Origin: Chelonoidis abingdonii
Taxonomy: Eukaryota; Chordata; Testudines; Testudinidae
Direction: 5' to 3'
Length of the DNA: 64,000 nt
NCBI RefSeq assembly: GCF_003597395.2
Contig: NC_133773.1
Coordinates: 144,891,183 to 144,955,182 of the forward strand
Positions 1-10,954 of the stretch are shown piece after piece; position 1 is the first letter of the stretch; each line of letters opens with the position of its first letter. A model generated the notes under the pieces. It ran no database searches. It worked only from the letters and a program-made list of their open reading frames with translations, and was not told where the DNA came from. Both the position numbers and the translations under genes were made by a program.

Positions 1-529
1 AGCATGAACATACATTCTCTCTCTAGCTTTCTGAGGGAGAAGGGCCTGGCTGCCTGGGAAGCTGAGGAGGGTACCTAGGGTGGAGCAGGGCTGGGGAAGG
101 GCAGAGGGAGCTGGGGAGCTCTGGCCTAGCAAAGCCCCAGGCTGCAGGCCGAGTTAAGGGCCCACAAAGGGCACTAGGGCTGCAGAGGGGCAGAGACAGG
201 CAAAGGCAGCTGGTCCAACCCTGCTTGCCGATGATGAGTGGTTCACAGGCTGCCGATGGCCGCAGGGAGCGGGGGCTGGATGGTGATTGGTAGTAGTCAC
301 TGAGGCAAGGTGGGGATAGAGGGTTGGGGCGGTTCCCCTGGGTGGGGAGACCCAGATTGTGGGTTGCTGCTGAGGGCAGAACCCTGATATAGAGGGGCAC
401 TGGAGTCCAGGATGGACATGGGGGCTAGCAGCAGGTGAGACACTGGCCTGCAGAGGGCGCTCCAGGCTGGAAGAACTAATTCCTGAGATGACCAGCAGGA
501 GGTGCTGTGCCAGAGAGTTATCACCCCGC
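1..529. other. No gene seen
   Basis: Minus-strand frames of 75-154 codons overlap one another with Pro/Ser-rich, low-information translations. No domain or exon pattern. Confidence 0.4.
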
Positions 530-850
530 CACAAGGGAAAAAGAATATTTAACAACTGGCTCTTCAATCTGGCAGAGAAGTGAACACAATTCAGTGGCTG
601 GAAGTTGAAGATGGACAAATTCAGAATGGAAATAAGGGGTACGTTTTTAATAGGGAGAGTAATTAACCCTTGGAACAGTTTGCCAAGTGTTGCAGTGGCG
701 TCTCCACCACTGACAATTTTAAAGTCACAAGAGGCTGTTTTTCTAAAAGCTCTGCTCTAGGAATGCTGTGGGGACAGGTCTCTGGCCTGGGCTATGCAGG
801 GGTCAGAATAGACAACCACCATAGCCCCTTCTGGCCTTGGAATCTATGAA
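530..850 (+). mobile_element. CR1 3'-end fragment
   Basis: GTGGCTGGAAGTTGAAGATGG, GAGTAATTAACCCTTGGAAC and CTTCTGGCCTTGGAATCTATG match the end of the CR1 at 35890-36305. Confidence 0.82.
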
Positions 851-1149
851 TGATGGGGGGCCAGCACCCCACAGAAAAACCTATAAATAAATTCACTCCC
901 AAGGTTTAGAAACAGCTCTGCAAAGACTGGGAGAGAACAGGGCCTGCAGAACTCAATGGCCTCCTTAGTGAGGCGCTTGTTGTGACAGTGCTCCCAGACT
1001 GCGCCAACTTCATTGCAGCGGTGCTGGTTTATGCAGGCTGAGGATAACCCTATGGATGTGTAATAAACATTAGCTAACCCAGTGCCCAATCCTGCATCCT
1101 CCATCCCTGTGAATAAACCAAATGGCTTTGCTGGGGGCTCATCTGGTGG
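851..1149. other. No gene seen
   Basis: No supported frame. It may be internal CR1 sequence too degraded to recognise. Confidence 0.35.
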
Positions 1150-1610
1150 AAAATTTACAGATGATCTGAGCTGGGAGGGGTTGCAAGTGCTTTGGAGGAT
1201 AGGATTAAAATTCAAAATGAGCTGAAAAAACTGGAGAAATGGCTTGAAGTAAATAGGGTGAAATTCAATAAGGACAAATGCAAAGTCCTCCACTTAGGCA
1301 GGAGCAATCAGTTGCACACATACAAAATGGGCAATGACTGTCTAGGAAGGAGTCCTGCGGAAAGGGATCTGGGGTCATAGTGGACCACAAGCTAAATATG
1401 AGTCAACAGTATAATGCTGTTGCAAAAAAACCAAACATCATTCTGAGACATATTAACAGGAGTGTCGTAAGCAAGACACAAGTAGTAATTCTTCTGCTCT
1501 ACTCCACGCTGATACGGTCTCAGCTGGAGTATTGTGTCCAGTTCTGGGTGCCACATTTCAGGAAAGATGTGGACAAATTGGAGAAAGTCCAGAAACAAGA
1601 GAAGAGCAAC
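1150..1610 (+). mobile_element. CR1 left half, before the solo LTR
   Basis: Two frames read LKKLEKWLEVNRVKFNKDKC, KVLHLGRSNQ and then QLEYCVQFWVPHFRKDVDKL. This is the reverse-transcriptase-distal part of CR1 ORF2, with a stop at 1380 and frame breaks. It is interrupted at 1610. Confidence 0.9.
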
Positions 1611-2452
1611 TGTCATAAACAGATAGCTAAGGGTTAATGTTTCTTTTACCTGTAAAGGGTTAACAAAGGGAACCAAACACCTGACCAGAGGACCAATCAG
1701 GAAACCGGATACTCTCCGACTGCACGTTTGAGGCTGTAGATCCGAGGCGTATTTCAAAAGGGCAATATTCAAATTGCGCGCCGCCTTCATAAACGACCGC
1801 GCAAAGGGTCCTTCTGTTTCGTTGGCTCTGCAGGTGCTGTTTGTCTAACCTGTGCCTTCCGCACACTCCACGGATGTATGTCTAGACGCGGCCATAAATG
1901 CACCCGCGTGTTGAGGTGTCTATAACGATACAGATATCAATACGCGCATACCAAAAAACAGCAAAACCCAGCGATGTTCTACGTACATAAACACACACTC
2001 TGGGTTCATGCAAGTCGCGACTCTTCTCTCGAATCGTATTTCCTATTTTGCATCTAATGTAACGTACCTTCCCCGGCGGTTTATCGCACCCGTTCTTGTA
2101 AAGAGTGCCCAGTAAAAGCGATCCCCTCAAAGGAAAGCAAAACCCTGCCTCTGTAGCCTGGATTATATATATCTGTATTACTGGCTTGAGGNAACCCAGG
2201 GAGGGGAAGCCTGGGAGGAGGTAAAGAGGGAGAAGGGAAGTGGGTTATTTCCCTTTGTTGTGAGACTCAGGGCATCTGAGTCTTGGGGTCCCCCAGGGAA
2301 GGTTTTGGGGAGACCAGAGTGAGGCAGGCACTGAAATTCCTGTCTGGTGGCAGCGATATCAGATCTAAGCTGGTAATTAAGCTTGGAGGTTTCATGCTAG
2401 CATCTTATTTTCTGAACTCTAAGGTTCAGAACTGAGTAGGAAAGCTATGACA
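1611..2452 (+). mobile_element. Solo LTR inserted in a CR1; core abnormal
   Basis: It starts TGTCATAAACAGATAGC and ends GAAAGCTATGACA; GCAAC is duplicated at 1606-1610 and 2453-2457. The first ~95 and last ~250 bp match the LTR at 42829-43664. About 1706-2198 do not match it and are CpG-rich (GCGCGCC, CCGCGC, GACGCGGCC, GTCGCGAC). An undetermined base sits at 2192. Confidence 0.8.
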
Positions 2453-2895
2453 GCAACAAAAATGATTAAAGGTTTAGAAAACATGAGCTATGAGGGAAGA
2501 TTGAAGAAATTGAGTTTGTTTCTTCTGGAGAAGAGAAGACTGAGAGGGGACATAACAGTTTTCAAGTACATAAAAGGTTGTTACAAGGAGGAGGGAGAAA
2601 AATTATTGTTCTTAACCTCTGAAGATAGAACAAGAAGCAATGGGCTTAAATTGCAGCCAGTGAGATTTAGGTTGGACATTAGGAAAAACTTTATAACTGT
2701 CAGGGTGGCTAAGCATTGGAAGAAGTTGCCCAGAGAGGCTGTGGAAACTCCATTATTGGGGATTTTTAAGAGCAGGTTAGACAAACACTTGTCGGGGGGT
2801 GGGGGTGGTGTTTAGATAATACTTAGTCCTGCCACAAGTGCAGGAGACTGGACTAGCTGACCTCTCAAGGTCTCCCCCAGTCCTGTGATTCTATG
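2453..2895 (+). mobile_element. CR1 right half, continuing after the solo LTR
   Basis: ATKMIKGLENMSYEGRLKKL, EKRRLRGDITVFKYIKG, RKNFITVRVAKHWKKLPREA and the CR1 3' tail (TAATACTTAGTCCTGCC). It picks up where the piece ending at 1610 stops. Confidence 0.9.
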
Positions 2896-2929
2896 AAATG
2901 ACAGAGGAGGAGGAAGAGCTGGGTGCATT

Positions 2930-3278
2930 AGTCCATCACAGGGTGACCGTGAGCCACCAATGTGATGCCGTCATAAAAAAAGCCTATGAACTCTTAGGTG
3001 GCATCAGGTGAGGTGCTCTCAGTAGAGATAGGGCAGTGTCAATGCCATTGGGCAAGGCTCTGGGAAGATCTCATCTGGAACTCTGTGCCCAATTCTGGTT
3101 ATCTACAGTCAAGAAAGAGGAATTCAGACTGGAACAGGTGCAGAGAAGGGCTGCTAGGATGATCAGGGGATTGGAAAGCAGATCTTATGACAGGAGATGG
3201 GAAAAGCTTGGCTTCTTTAGCCTGGCAAAATGCAGGCTGAGAGGGGACACAACCGCTCTAAATGCATCAGGGGCGATT
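2930..3278 (+). mobile_element. CR1 fragment
   Basis: The frame gives LELCAQFWLSTVKKEEFRLE, QVQRRAARMIRGLESRSYDR and CRLRGDTTAL. Upstream HQCDAVIKKAYELLGGIR-type words lie in another frame. It is cut by the LTR-like insert. Confidence 0.82.
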
Positions 3279-3952
3279 GTGATGGGGTGTCCACGCTGAC
3301 ACCAGCCCTGCAGTGGTGAAGGTGGCTCAGAAGGGGACAGTTAACCTTCACAGTCACACCTGATGTGAGGCCCAGGGATTTATAAATACTGATGGCTGAT
3401 GAAGCCCAGCTGCGTGAGGAAGATAAGGAAATGAAACTGGGAGTGAGGGGTGGTGGCAGAGTCTGCAGTCACTCTGTGCCCAGAGTGACTGCAAAAGGTG
3501 AAAGCCTAGGGGAGAATAAAGCCTTGGCATCGTCCCTCAGGAAGATGGGTCACCCCCAGAGGAGTTGTGGAGAAAGCCAGCCCTGAGAAGGCAGGGTAGG
3601 AAGAAGCCCAGGGAACCAGCAGCAAGGTGGGGCACTCTGTAGACCTTGGTTGCTGGAGCCAAGTGTAGCAGGAAGGCCTGGGTTCCCCTACCAGCCACTG
3701 GGGAATGGCAGAGCACTGTTGGAGGTGCCATTGGGACAGCTAGGTCCAGTAAGACCTTGATAGCCTGGAGGGAGGGGGGGTGTTTAGTGACCTAGCCAGA
3801 GGGCTGAGTCATGAGGAGAGGGTGCTGTGAAGGATGGGAGGAGAGACCTCTGCAGTGATGAGTGAGTGATGAAATGGAGCAACAAACTGGGTGATAGTTA
3901 CTCCCCAGAGCTAGCTGCAAGGAGGTGCTACAATGTTGGGTGAACCCTGGTA
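3279..3952 (+). mobile_element. LTR-like insert in CR1
   Basis: It starts TGTGATGGGGTGTCCACG, a common LTR start in turtles, and probably ends near CCCTGGTACA. CR1 sequence lies on both sides. The right end and target duplication could not be fixed. Confidence 0.45.
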
Positions 3953-4253
3953 CAGAGGACAGCCAGGAGTGAGAAGAGCTAATGGGCAATAGTGGCCCAA
4001 GAACAAATAGGAATAAACTGGCCAGGAGTAAAGTTAGGGTGGAAATTAGAAGAAGGTTTCTACCCATCAGAGGCAGGAGGCTCTGAAACTGCTTCTCAAT
4101 AGGAGTAATCAGGGGCACAGAACCAAACTGCCCTGAAGATGAAGCATGATTAGTCTATTAATGGGATTCTGTGATAGGGTTGCCTGTGATAGCAGTGACT
4201 GGACTCGAAGACCCAGGAGGTCCCTTTGAGCCCTGTGTCTATGTTGCTATGAT
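3953..4253 (+). mobile_element. CR1 3' end, continuing from the piece before 3279
   Basis: AACTGGCCAGGAGTAAAG, GAAGAAGGTTTCTACCCATC and TTGCCTGTGATAGCAGTG are CR1 3' words. It probably continues the CR1 fragment interrupted by the LTR-like insert at 3279. Confidence 0.65.
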
Positions 4254-4660
4254 TTTAGTTGGATAACTCACCTGAGTAAGGGCCTCTTGGTTGCATAAAA
4301 GTAGCTATAGTGTTTGTGAGATACCTGCATGCAACCAGAGACAACAGAGATGGGTGCACTGAATAATAAGTCCACTATACATTTGTAAGCAGAATCAGAA
4401 TGAGCTCTACCCTGACATCTGGTGGCTAGTTGTGCAAAAGAACTTCAGGGGCTGGTCTTATTTGCATAGGCACACCCACCCCGCCTAGCATGAGCCCACA
4501 GCAGCACAAATGGTCACTTTGGCTGCTGTGGGATCTGCAGTTTTTTTGTTATTGGGGCAGGAAGAATAAAGTGTTGTTACCCTGATTATGTGAATCAAGG
4601 CCAGTGGAACTGTTTTAGAACAGAGGGACTCACCATCACCTAAGGAGCACTTGTTAGACA
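4254..4660. other. No gene seen
   Basis: No supported frame or repeat end. Confidence 0.4.
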
Positions 4661-5790
4661 AGGGTTCCACAACTCAGTGAATTGAGAGGTTAGGGACAGA
4701 TATGCGTATTATGGGCTGGCTGGCCGGCCTTCTTTGCAGAAGCAAAATGCCAATTGCATCTTCTTTCCTCTGAGCATCAGAGCTAATTTTGATTCCATTA
4801 AAAGTCTAGTTACAGGCTGTTGTGCTGAATTTATTTTGAGCCAATGGTGCACCAGCACTGGGGCTGCCCTCCTACAAGCTGAAATCACTAAAGAGCTAAA
4901 ATTACTAAGAGCTGAGATCACAGAGTGCTGTGTTAACTAGTGGGAGAGCCTGAAGGTATGTTCCTAAGGGATGGTTGGAGGGTTATGTTCCTAAGGGATT
5001 GTGGCCCACGGGACAGTGAGTGGAGCTGAGCAGTTTGCAGGATGGCTGGAGTGGCTCATGGGACGGCTGGCAGAGTGGAGCAGGGTGAAGCAAAGCAGTT
5101 AGTGGGATGGTTAGAATGGCTCACAGGATGGCTGCTGGAGTGGAGCAGCTCGTGGTAAAGGCTGCAGCAGAACCCCACGGAGAGGCGGGGTAGTCTGCCT
5201 CGGACCATGTAAGTGCCCCATAACACCTGGTGCTCCCCTTTCCCTCACCCCCATTTCCACCCAGGCTGGCGGGGGGTAAAACTCTGCAGATAAACTTTTG
5301 AACTCTGGAGCTGTACTGACTAGGGACAGACTTTTGAGTTGTTGAACTTTTGGGACTTTGAGTGATTCTTGGGTGCTGGACTCAAGACTTTTGGGGTGTT
5401 GGATTCAAGAACTGAAGAGAGAGGACATGGCCCAATTTGCTGGGGTGGGTCTTTGCTCATGGTTTGGTCTATGAACTCTAGTTGTGGTGGTTTCTCAATT
5501 TAATGCTGACATCGTTTACCTTATGTTAAAAATTTTCTGCTACACCAAGACTCTGTGCTTGTGAGAGGGGAAGTATTTCCTCTTCGAGGCACCCAGGGGT
5601 ATATGTGTAATTTTCCCAGGTCATTGGGTGGGGGCTAGAGCTGGTTTTGCATTACATTGTTGGGAGGGGACCCTCTGTACTGAACCCGGCCCTTTCTGCT
5701 ATCAACTTGGCCTGGCAGAAGGTTTACATATTTGTTGGAGGAATTTCACCCTCTACTAAGGAGTAGCCACCTCTGGGGTGGGACACAGCA
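4661..5790 (+). mobile_element. LTR-like repeat with internal imperfect tandem units
   Basis: 4960-5160 contains repeated GGATGGCTGGAGTGG / GGATGGTTAGAATGG units. 5450-5720 (CTATGAACTCTAGTTGTGG, CTGTGCTTGTGAGAGGGG, CCTGGCAGAAGG) has the style of a turtle LTR with a polyadenylation region. The left boundary is unclear. Confidence 0.4.
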
Positions 5791-6659
5791 GCAGTTTAAC
5801 AGCTCACAACAGTATTATGCAACAGATTGGGATGGGAAGTGTAGAAGAATCCTGCATCCACCTGAAGGGAATTTAAGTAGGGGTTGTAGCCTATGAGCAG
5901 GGCCACTAGCTGCTCTGGTGATATAAATGAATAAGTGGAATGTGTTGACCAGAGCTGGAAGCTGGTCAAGCTGCTCAGATTATTAGCATAGTTTTGCAGC
6001 CCCAGGAAGTCTGGATAAAACTCCAGATTAGAGCCGGTTGGAATAAAAAGGGAGGATGTGTGTGTGATAAAAATGTTAAATTTATTTTCACACTTTTGAT
6101 GGCAAAATTTTACTTTAAAATGTCCTCAAGTCCTCTCTAACCCTCCCACTCTGACCAGGGCACTTGGTGAGGCGTACCTGAGCCGAGCCTCAGAACTCAA
6201 ACCCTTCGGGCTCCTGTGCCTACTCAGCGAATCCTGAGCTGCAAACTCTGTCAGAGCCAGGCCTGCTGGCCCCAGTGGATTGTCACTGGGCAGGGTGCCC
6301 CTCCCATTAAAGGAACATCCAGTATTTCCTCTGGGAACAATAAATCCCCCATGAGGCCTCTGCGAAAGGAGCAGCGCTGCCCCCAAACTGACACATGTTT
6401 GGATGGGAAACTGTTCTTTGGGAAAAAAATTCACTTAACCCCCCAAATTTCTCCATCACATGGTGTCTGGCCCCATGGAGGGGAAATGGGGGGCCACCCC
6501 CCACTTGTGTCATAATTAGCTGCTTCCCAGTCCGAGGGAGCAGGACTACATGGGATCAGGTGTTACTAACTAACACCTAGTTGGGGTCAGGGCCTGATGG
6601 ACACCTCAGCCTCCTGAAAAGGTCTGGGAGAACTGATTTAAAAGAGGAATTACAGGAAA
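5791..6659. other. No gene seen
   Basis: Overlapping short frames on both strands at 6126-6580, without domains. No splice-supported exon. Confidence 0.4.
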
Positions 6660-7110
6660 CAGATTAGTGAGACCCTGAGGCAGGGGCTGTCGGATGGTGG
6701 AAGCTGTTTGGAACCTGCTGGGAAAAAGGGTCTTGTGGGAGGCAATGCACAGCTAAGGGAGCAAAGGAGGAACTCTGGGGTTCCCTGCTCATCACCCCAA
6801 CTCCCAGACCCTGCAGTGAGTGAAAGGGACTTAAGGAAAAGCAGCCCGGGGAATCCATGTTCTATAATAGAGTAGAGAAGAACTCAGCGGTAGCCCAGAA
6901 GGGGCTGAGAACTAAGCCCACAAGAAGGGCTGAAGAGAAGCCCAAGAGGGCAGAAGTGTTCATTTGTTCCCCTGGAAGGGGACTGAGCTTGAAAGGCTGG
7001 ACGGAGGGCTGGGCTGCAGGAGTGGCAGCCCATTGAAGAACCCAGAATGGCAGATAATAGAGGGTGAAAGAGGAGAAGGTGGCCTGTAATGCTGAGTCCC
7101 GGCATGAGGC
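6660..7110 (+). mobile_element. LTR-like purine-rich repeat
   Basis: AGCCCAGAAGGGGCTGAG, AAGAGAAGCCCAAGAGG and GAAGGGGACTGAGCTTG words resemble the other LTR-like stretches. Boundaries are uncertain. Confidence 0.35.
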
Positions 7111-7119
7111 AGTGGTGAG

Positions 7120-7510
7120 GCGTTATGCTTTATGATCTTATGAACATGGTTTTTTTGATTGGAAAAACTGAAGCGGGAACTTGAAAAATCAAATCTCTGG
7201 CAAACCAGTGGGTTTTTGTTTTCAGGTTTTTTTTCCTCTCCCTCCCCGCCCCCATTTGTCCTCCCCCCACCCCCATTTGTCCTTTCTCCTCCTTTGGAAA
7301 CAGAAGAGAGACGGGAGTGGGGTATGAAAGGGGGAGGGAAAGCAACAGGAAAAAAATCAGGTTTGGTTTGGTTTTTTTGTTTCCCAAACAGGAAAATTTC
7401 AAAAGAGAAAGTTTCATGGGGGGGTGGGGGTGCTGTTTTCAGTTGAGAAATATTTTTGATGGGGAAATTTTCTACCAGTTCCAGATTTGAAATGAAATAG
7501 TTCTTAACTG
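7120..7510. repeat. AT-rich degenerate repeat with C-rich insert
   Basis: GAAAAACTGAAGCGGGAAC and GAAATTTTCTACCAGTTCC bracket it. CCCCCCACCCCCATTTGTCC is repeated in the centre. It resembles the AT-rich family of the introns. Confidence 0.45.
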
Positions 7511-7684
7511 GTACCAGTTAAACCCTATGTTCCTGTCAGGCACAGTGTGCCCATGCCCACTCAGCTAGTAGGGGGTAGACACTAACTCAGACAAGTGAAA
7601 ACACCAGGAGAAGGGAACCAAGCCACAATACCCACAGCTACTGCTAAACCGTAAAGCACAGTATATGCATCACAGCTTGCCACT

Positions 7685-7900
7685 GGGTGAATAGACGAAG
7701 GTTTCTAACCATCAGAAGAAGGAGGTTCTGGATCAGCCTCCAAATAGGAGCAGTGGGGGGCAAACAACCTAACTAGATAGTAGGTGAAGCTTGATACATT
7801 TATTAATGGAATTGTATGACTGGGTTGCCTGTAATAGCAGGAGATTGGACTCAGGGTCACACGAGGTTCCTTCCAGTCCTATTTGCCTATGATCCTGTCT
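7685..7900 (+). mobile_element. CR1 3'-end fragment
   Basis: GAAGGTTTCTAACCATCAGA, CTCCAAATAGGAGCAGTGG and GGTTGCCTGTAATAGCAGG match the fragment at 4045-4200. Confidence 0.75.
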
Positions 7901-7976
7901 GTTCAACTCTGTGTCAAATGCCCTCTACTTGTAAGAATTATTGGAGAGTCTCCTTTAGCTCCAATGGTTCGAAGTC

Positions 7977-8200
7977 AGTGGGTCTCAGACTTTTGTACTG
8001 GTGACCCCTTTCATATAGCAAGTCTCTAAGTGCAACCCTCCCATATAAATTAAAAACAGTTTTTGAAATATATTTAACACCATTATAAATGCTGGAGGCA
8101 AAGCAGGGTTTGAGGTGGAAGCTGACAGCTCATGGACCCCCCGTGTAATAACCTCATGACCCTCTGAGGATTCCCGACCCCCAGTTTGAGAACCCGTGTT
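7977..8200. mobile_element. hAT-like element ('GGTCTCAGAC' ends)
   Basis: AGTGGGTCTCAGACTTTTG on the left and CCAGTTTGAGAACCCGTG on the right are inverted termini shared with the 38718 element. AATATATTTAACACC lies in the centre. Confidence 0.65.
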
Positions 8201-8654
8201 CTAAATTCTATGCTATTACCTTGCTATTGTAACTCACTGTGTCTAGTCCACTAGAGGAGAACAACCTACTAGTGCTACCAGCTGCTGCAGTTATGACTTT
8301 AGCTCCAGTAGCAGAGGTCTGAACTGTAGCACTGAAATTTCTGGGTTCAAACCCCATTGTGTCCCTGCCCCAGTGCAGTGGGTTGTGGTAGCACCATTTT
8401 GACATCTTGAGGGCTGCAGTGAAGGGCTAGTAGAGGGAGATTCTATTAGTTCTACGAAACAGTGTTGTCTGCAAAACATTCTCCTGCAATTACCTCTCTG
8501 AGGCCAGGAAAAAAGCCTCAGTCTGAAATGATGATTCTAAATGGGCTGTGTTAAAGGAATGCCAGCTAATTTGTATTTTCCCCAATGATGAAAGAAAATA
8601 ACCATTAGTCATTGTTCTGCTGTTTGCTTCAGTCATTTGAACTGAAGATGCATG
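8201..8654. other. No gene seen
   Basis: Short frames only; no repeat family recognised with confidence. Confidence 0.4.
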
Positions 8655-9118
8655 TGAATGTCTGAATTTATATTAGGGCTTTTGTGCAGGCTTTGCTGTT
8701 GGTTGAAAAAATTGGAGAGGGCTCACAGAAGAGCCATGAGAATGATTAAAGGGCTGGAAAATGTGCTTTGTAGTGATAGACTCCAGGAACTCAATCTATT
8801 TAGCAGAACAAAGAGAAGGTTCAGGGGCGACTTGATCCCAGTCCATAAGTACCTACTTGGGGAACAGAAATTCGATAAGGGGCTTAGCAGAGGAAGGTCT
8901 AACATGATCCAATGGCTGGAAGTTGAAGCGAGACAAATTCCAACTGGAAATGAAGGTAAATTGTTAACATTGAGGGGAATTAACCATGAGAAGGATTTAA
9001 TAAGGGGTGTGGATTTTCCACCACAGGCTGTTTTTAAAATTGAGATGGGCTGTTTTCCTAAAATCTCCTCTAGGTCACACAGGGATGAATTCAGGGAAGT
9101 TCTCTGGCCTGGGCTGTG
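8655..9118 (+). mobile_element. CR1 3' fragment
   Basis: The frame reads KKLERAHRRAMRMIKGLENV, LQELNLFSRTKRRFRGDLIP and [16 protein letters not shown], the CR1 ORF2 C-terminal end. The copy is damaged after this and stops at the GC-rich repeat. Confidence 0.88.
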
Positions 9119-9490
9119 GCTGAAGCTTCCCCTGGGTGAGGCTAGTTCCCTGTCCCTCTCTTCCGCCCACAGCCCTGTTACTCCCCGCCTGCTCCACCCC
9201 AGGCCCTGCCTCTGCTCCCGATCATCCCCCTCCCCATGATCCTCTCTCCCATCCATGCCTCCCTCACAAGCTCTCCCATCACCTGCAGGGACATGGTGAG
9301 TGGCGGGAGGCTCATGGGGGTGGTGGTGGAGGGGAAGAGGGACATGGTGGGTGGGGGGGCCTTCAGAGAGGGAGGAGTGGAGGAGCGGAGGAGCTCAGCC
9401 AGGCAGCGGTGGGTGGCGGGGGCTTCTGAGAAGGGGCAGAGCAGGTAGACAGGTGCTGGAACTGGGGGTGCAGGGGGGGGCTGCAGCCCC
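9119..9490 (+). repeat. GC-rich repeat, partner of the 16011 copy
   Basis: TGAAGCTTCCCCTGGGTGAG to TGCAGCCCCCATTGCTGG, with C-rich then G-rich halves. Its left part is collinear with the complement of 16380-16475. The open frames on both strands are low-complexity. Confidence 0.6.
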
Positions 9491-10639
9491 CATTGCTGGA
9501 AGTGATTTCCATCACAGACAGGGGTTACTGTTTGGTACAATAACTCTGAGCAGTCCCCTATACACATTGTTCCAGCCCCACCAGCAGAGTGCAGGTGGGC
9601 TCACCACGGCCCAGGCGCTGGCAGTGGCTGCACTGGGGAGGCCTATTATACCCACTGCCTGTGTTCTCTGGCCTGCGGTAGGCAGGAGGCCTCACTAGAT
9701 GATCATTGGGGTCCTTCTGGCCTTGTACTCTGTGGCTTCGGTCTTTGCTTTGGGGGACGGAGTTAACCTTAAAACTAATCACCATAAATGGACTGCAGCC
9801 CATCCGTGAGCTCACCATAGCGAGCTGCCATTAAAGTGCACCACACAGCAACACTCGGGAGAGGTTTCACACTGTTCCAGCCAGAAAGGGAGGAAGAATT
9901 CCATATTCAGTTGCACCAGCAAGGGAGACGCCAGGAGCAGGATGTAATTACCCATGACACTTACAAAGAGGGTGGTGGGACCTTTAAGGACCTAAACCAC
10001 TCAGGAATGTGGCTTCACGTTTCACCTGAAAGGCTGTGCCTCCAGCAGCACAGTGCTCAGGCTGGGCCATTGCTATCCTAATAGTAATCAGGCAGGGGGT
10101 TGGAGCAGCACCCAGCCGCCCTGTTGAGCTAGGGGCTACCCACTCGGGAAGACATTCTTGCCCATAGGAGCAGATAGTCTAAGGAGACAAGCAGCATGCA
10201 GAGGCTGCGGGACAGAGCTCAATCATACCTACCTCCCCCTCGACCTGCTCTTCCTAGGAGAGATCTGGAGGGTGAGTATCGTGACTGGGGTTGTGGGAAA
10301 AGTGGCCAGATCCTGACAGTCCCAGCTGGCACTGTGGGAGGTGTGGGGGGGAACTGGGGTTCTTCACAGACCCGGAGAGAAAGGTGTCACGTGCCAATAA
10401 CCCTGCCTGACATCCCTGGGTCTCCCAGCCAAGTGCTGACCCATTTCTAGATGATTTATCCCTGTTGCCATGTTAGGCAGGCCAGGATGTTCTTCCCTGT
10501 TGGACAGATGAGGCCCAGAGAGATGAAGTGACACGCCCAGAGTGGGTTGGGTATGAGCCCAGATCTTTGACTCAAGCCTTGATCACAAAAGCTTCCGTTC
10601 TTAGCACAGCCCAAGCTGGGAGGGCAGCAGGAGGGGAAA
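9491..10639. other. No gene seen; repeat traces
   Basis: A CR1 tail (CACTAGATGATCATTGGGG, CTTCTGGCCTTGTACTC) lies at about 9690-9735, and a MIR trace (GAGGCCCAGAGAGATGAAG) at about 10508-10580. Nothing coding. Confidence 0.45.
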
Positions 10640-10905
10640 CCCAGTTTGTCAGCTGTGCTATGATGATTGTATTGCTACTGAGCCTGGAGGCTCTGCTTGA
10701 GATCGCTGCTCCATTGTGTTGGGTGCCTTACAAACGCTTAGTGAGAGACAGTCCTGGCCCCAGCACACTGACCGTCGAAATAGACAAGACAGACGAATAA
10801 TTCTCCTCACTTTACAGCTGAGGAACTGCACACAGAGAGGCCAGTTTCCCCTGAGCAGAGCAGGGGACTGAACTCAGATGGCTTAAGTTCTCATTGAGCA
10901 TCTTA
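10640..10905 (+). repeat. L3/MIR-like ancient repeat
   Basis: CATTGTGTTGGGTGCCTTAC, AAACGCTTAGTGAGAGACAG and TTTACAGCTGAGGAACTGC match the words of the repeat at 21865-22085. Confidence 0.65.
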
Positions 10906-10954
10906 ACCACAGCTCTCTTACATCCAGAGAGATATAAATCTGCCAAACAATCAG

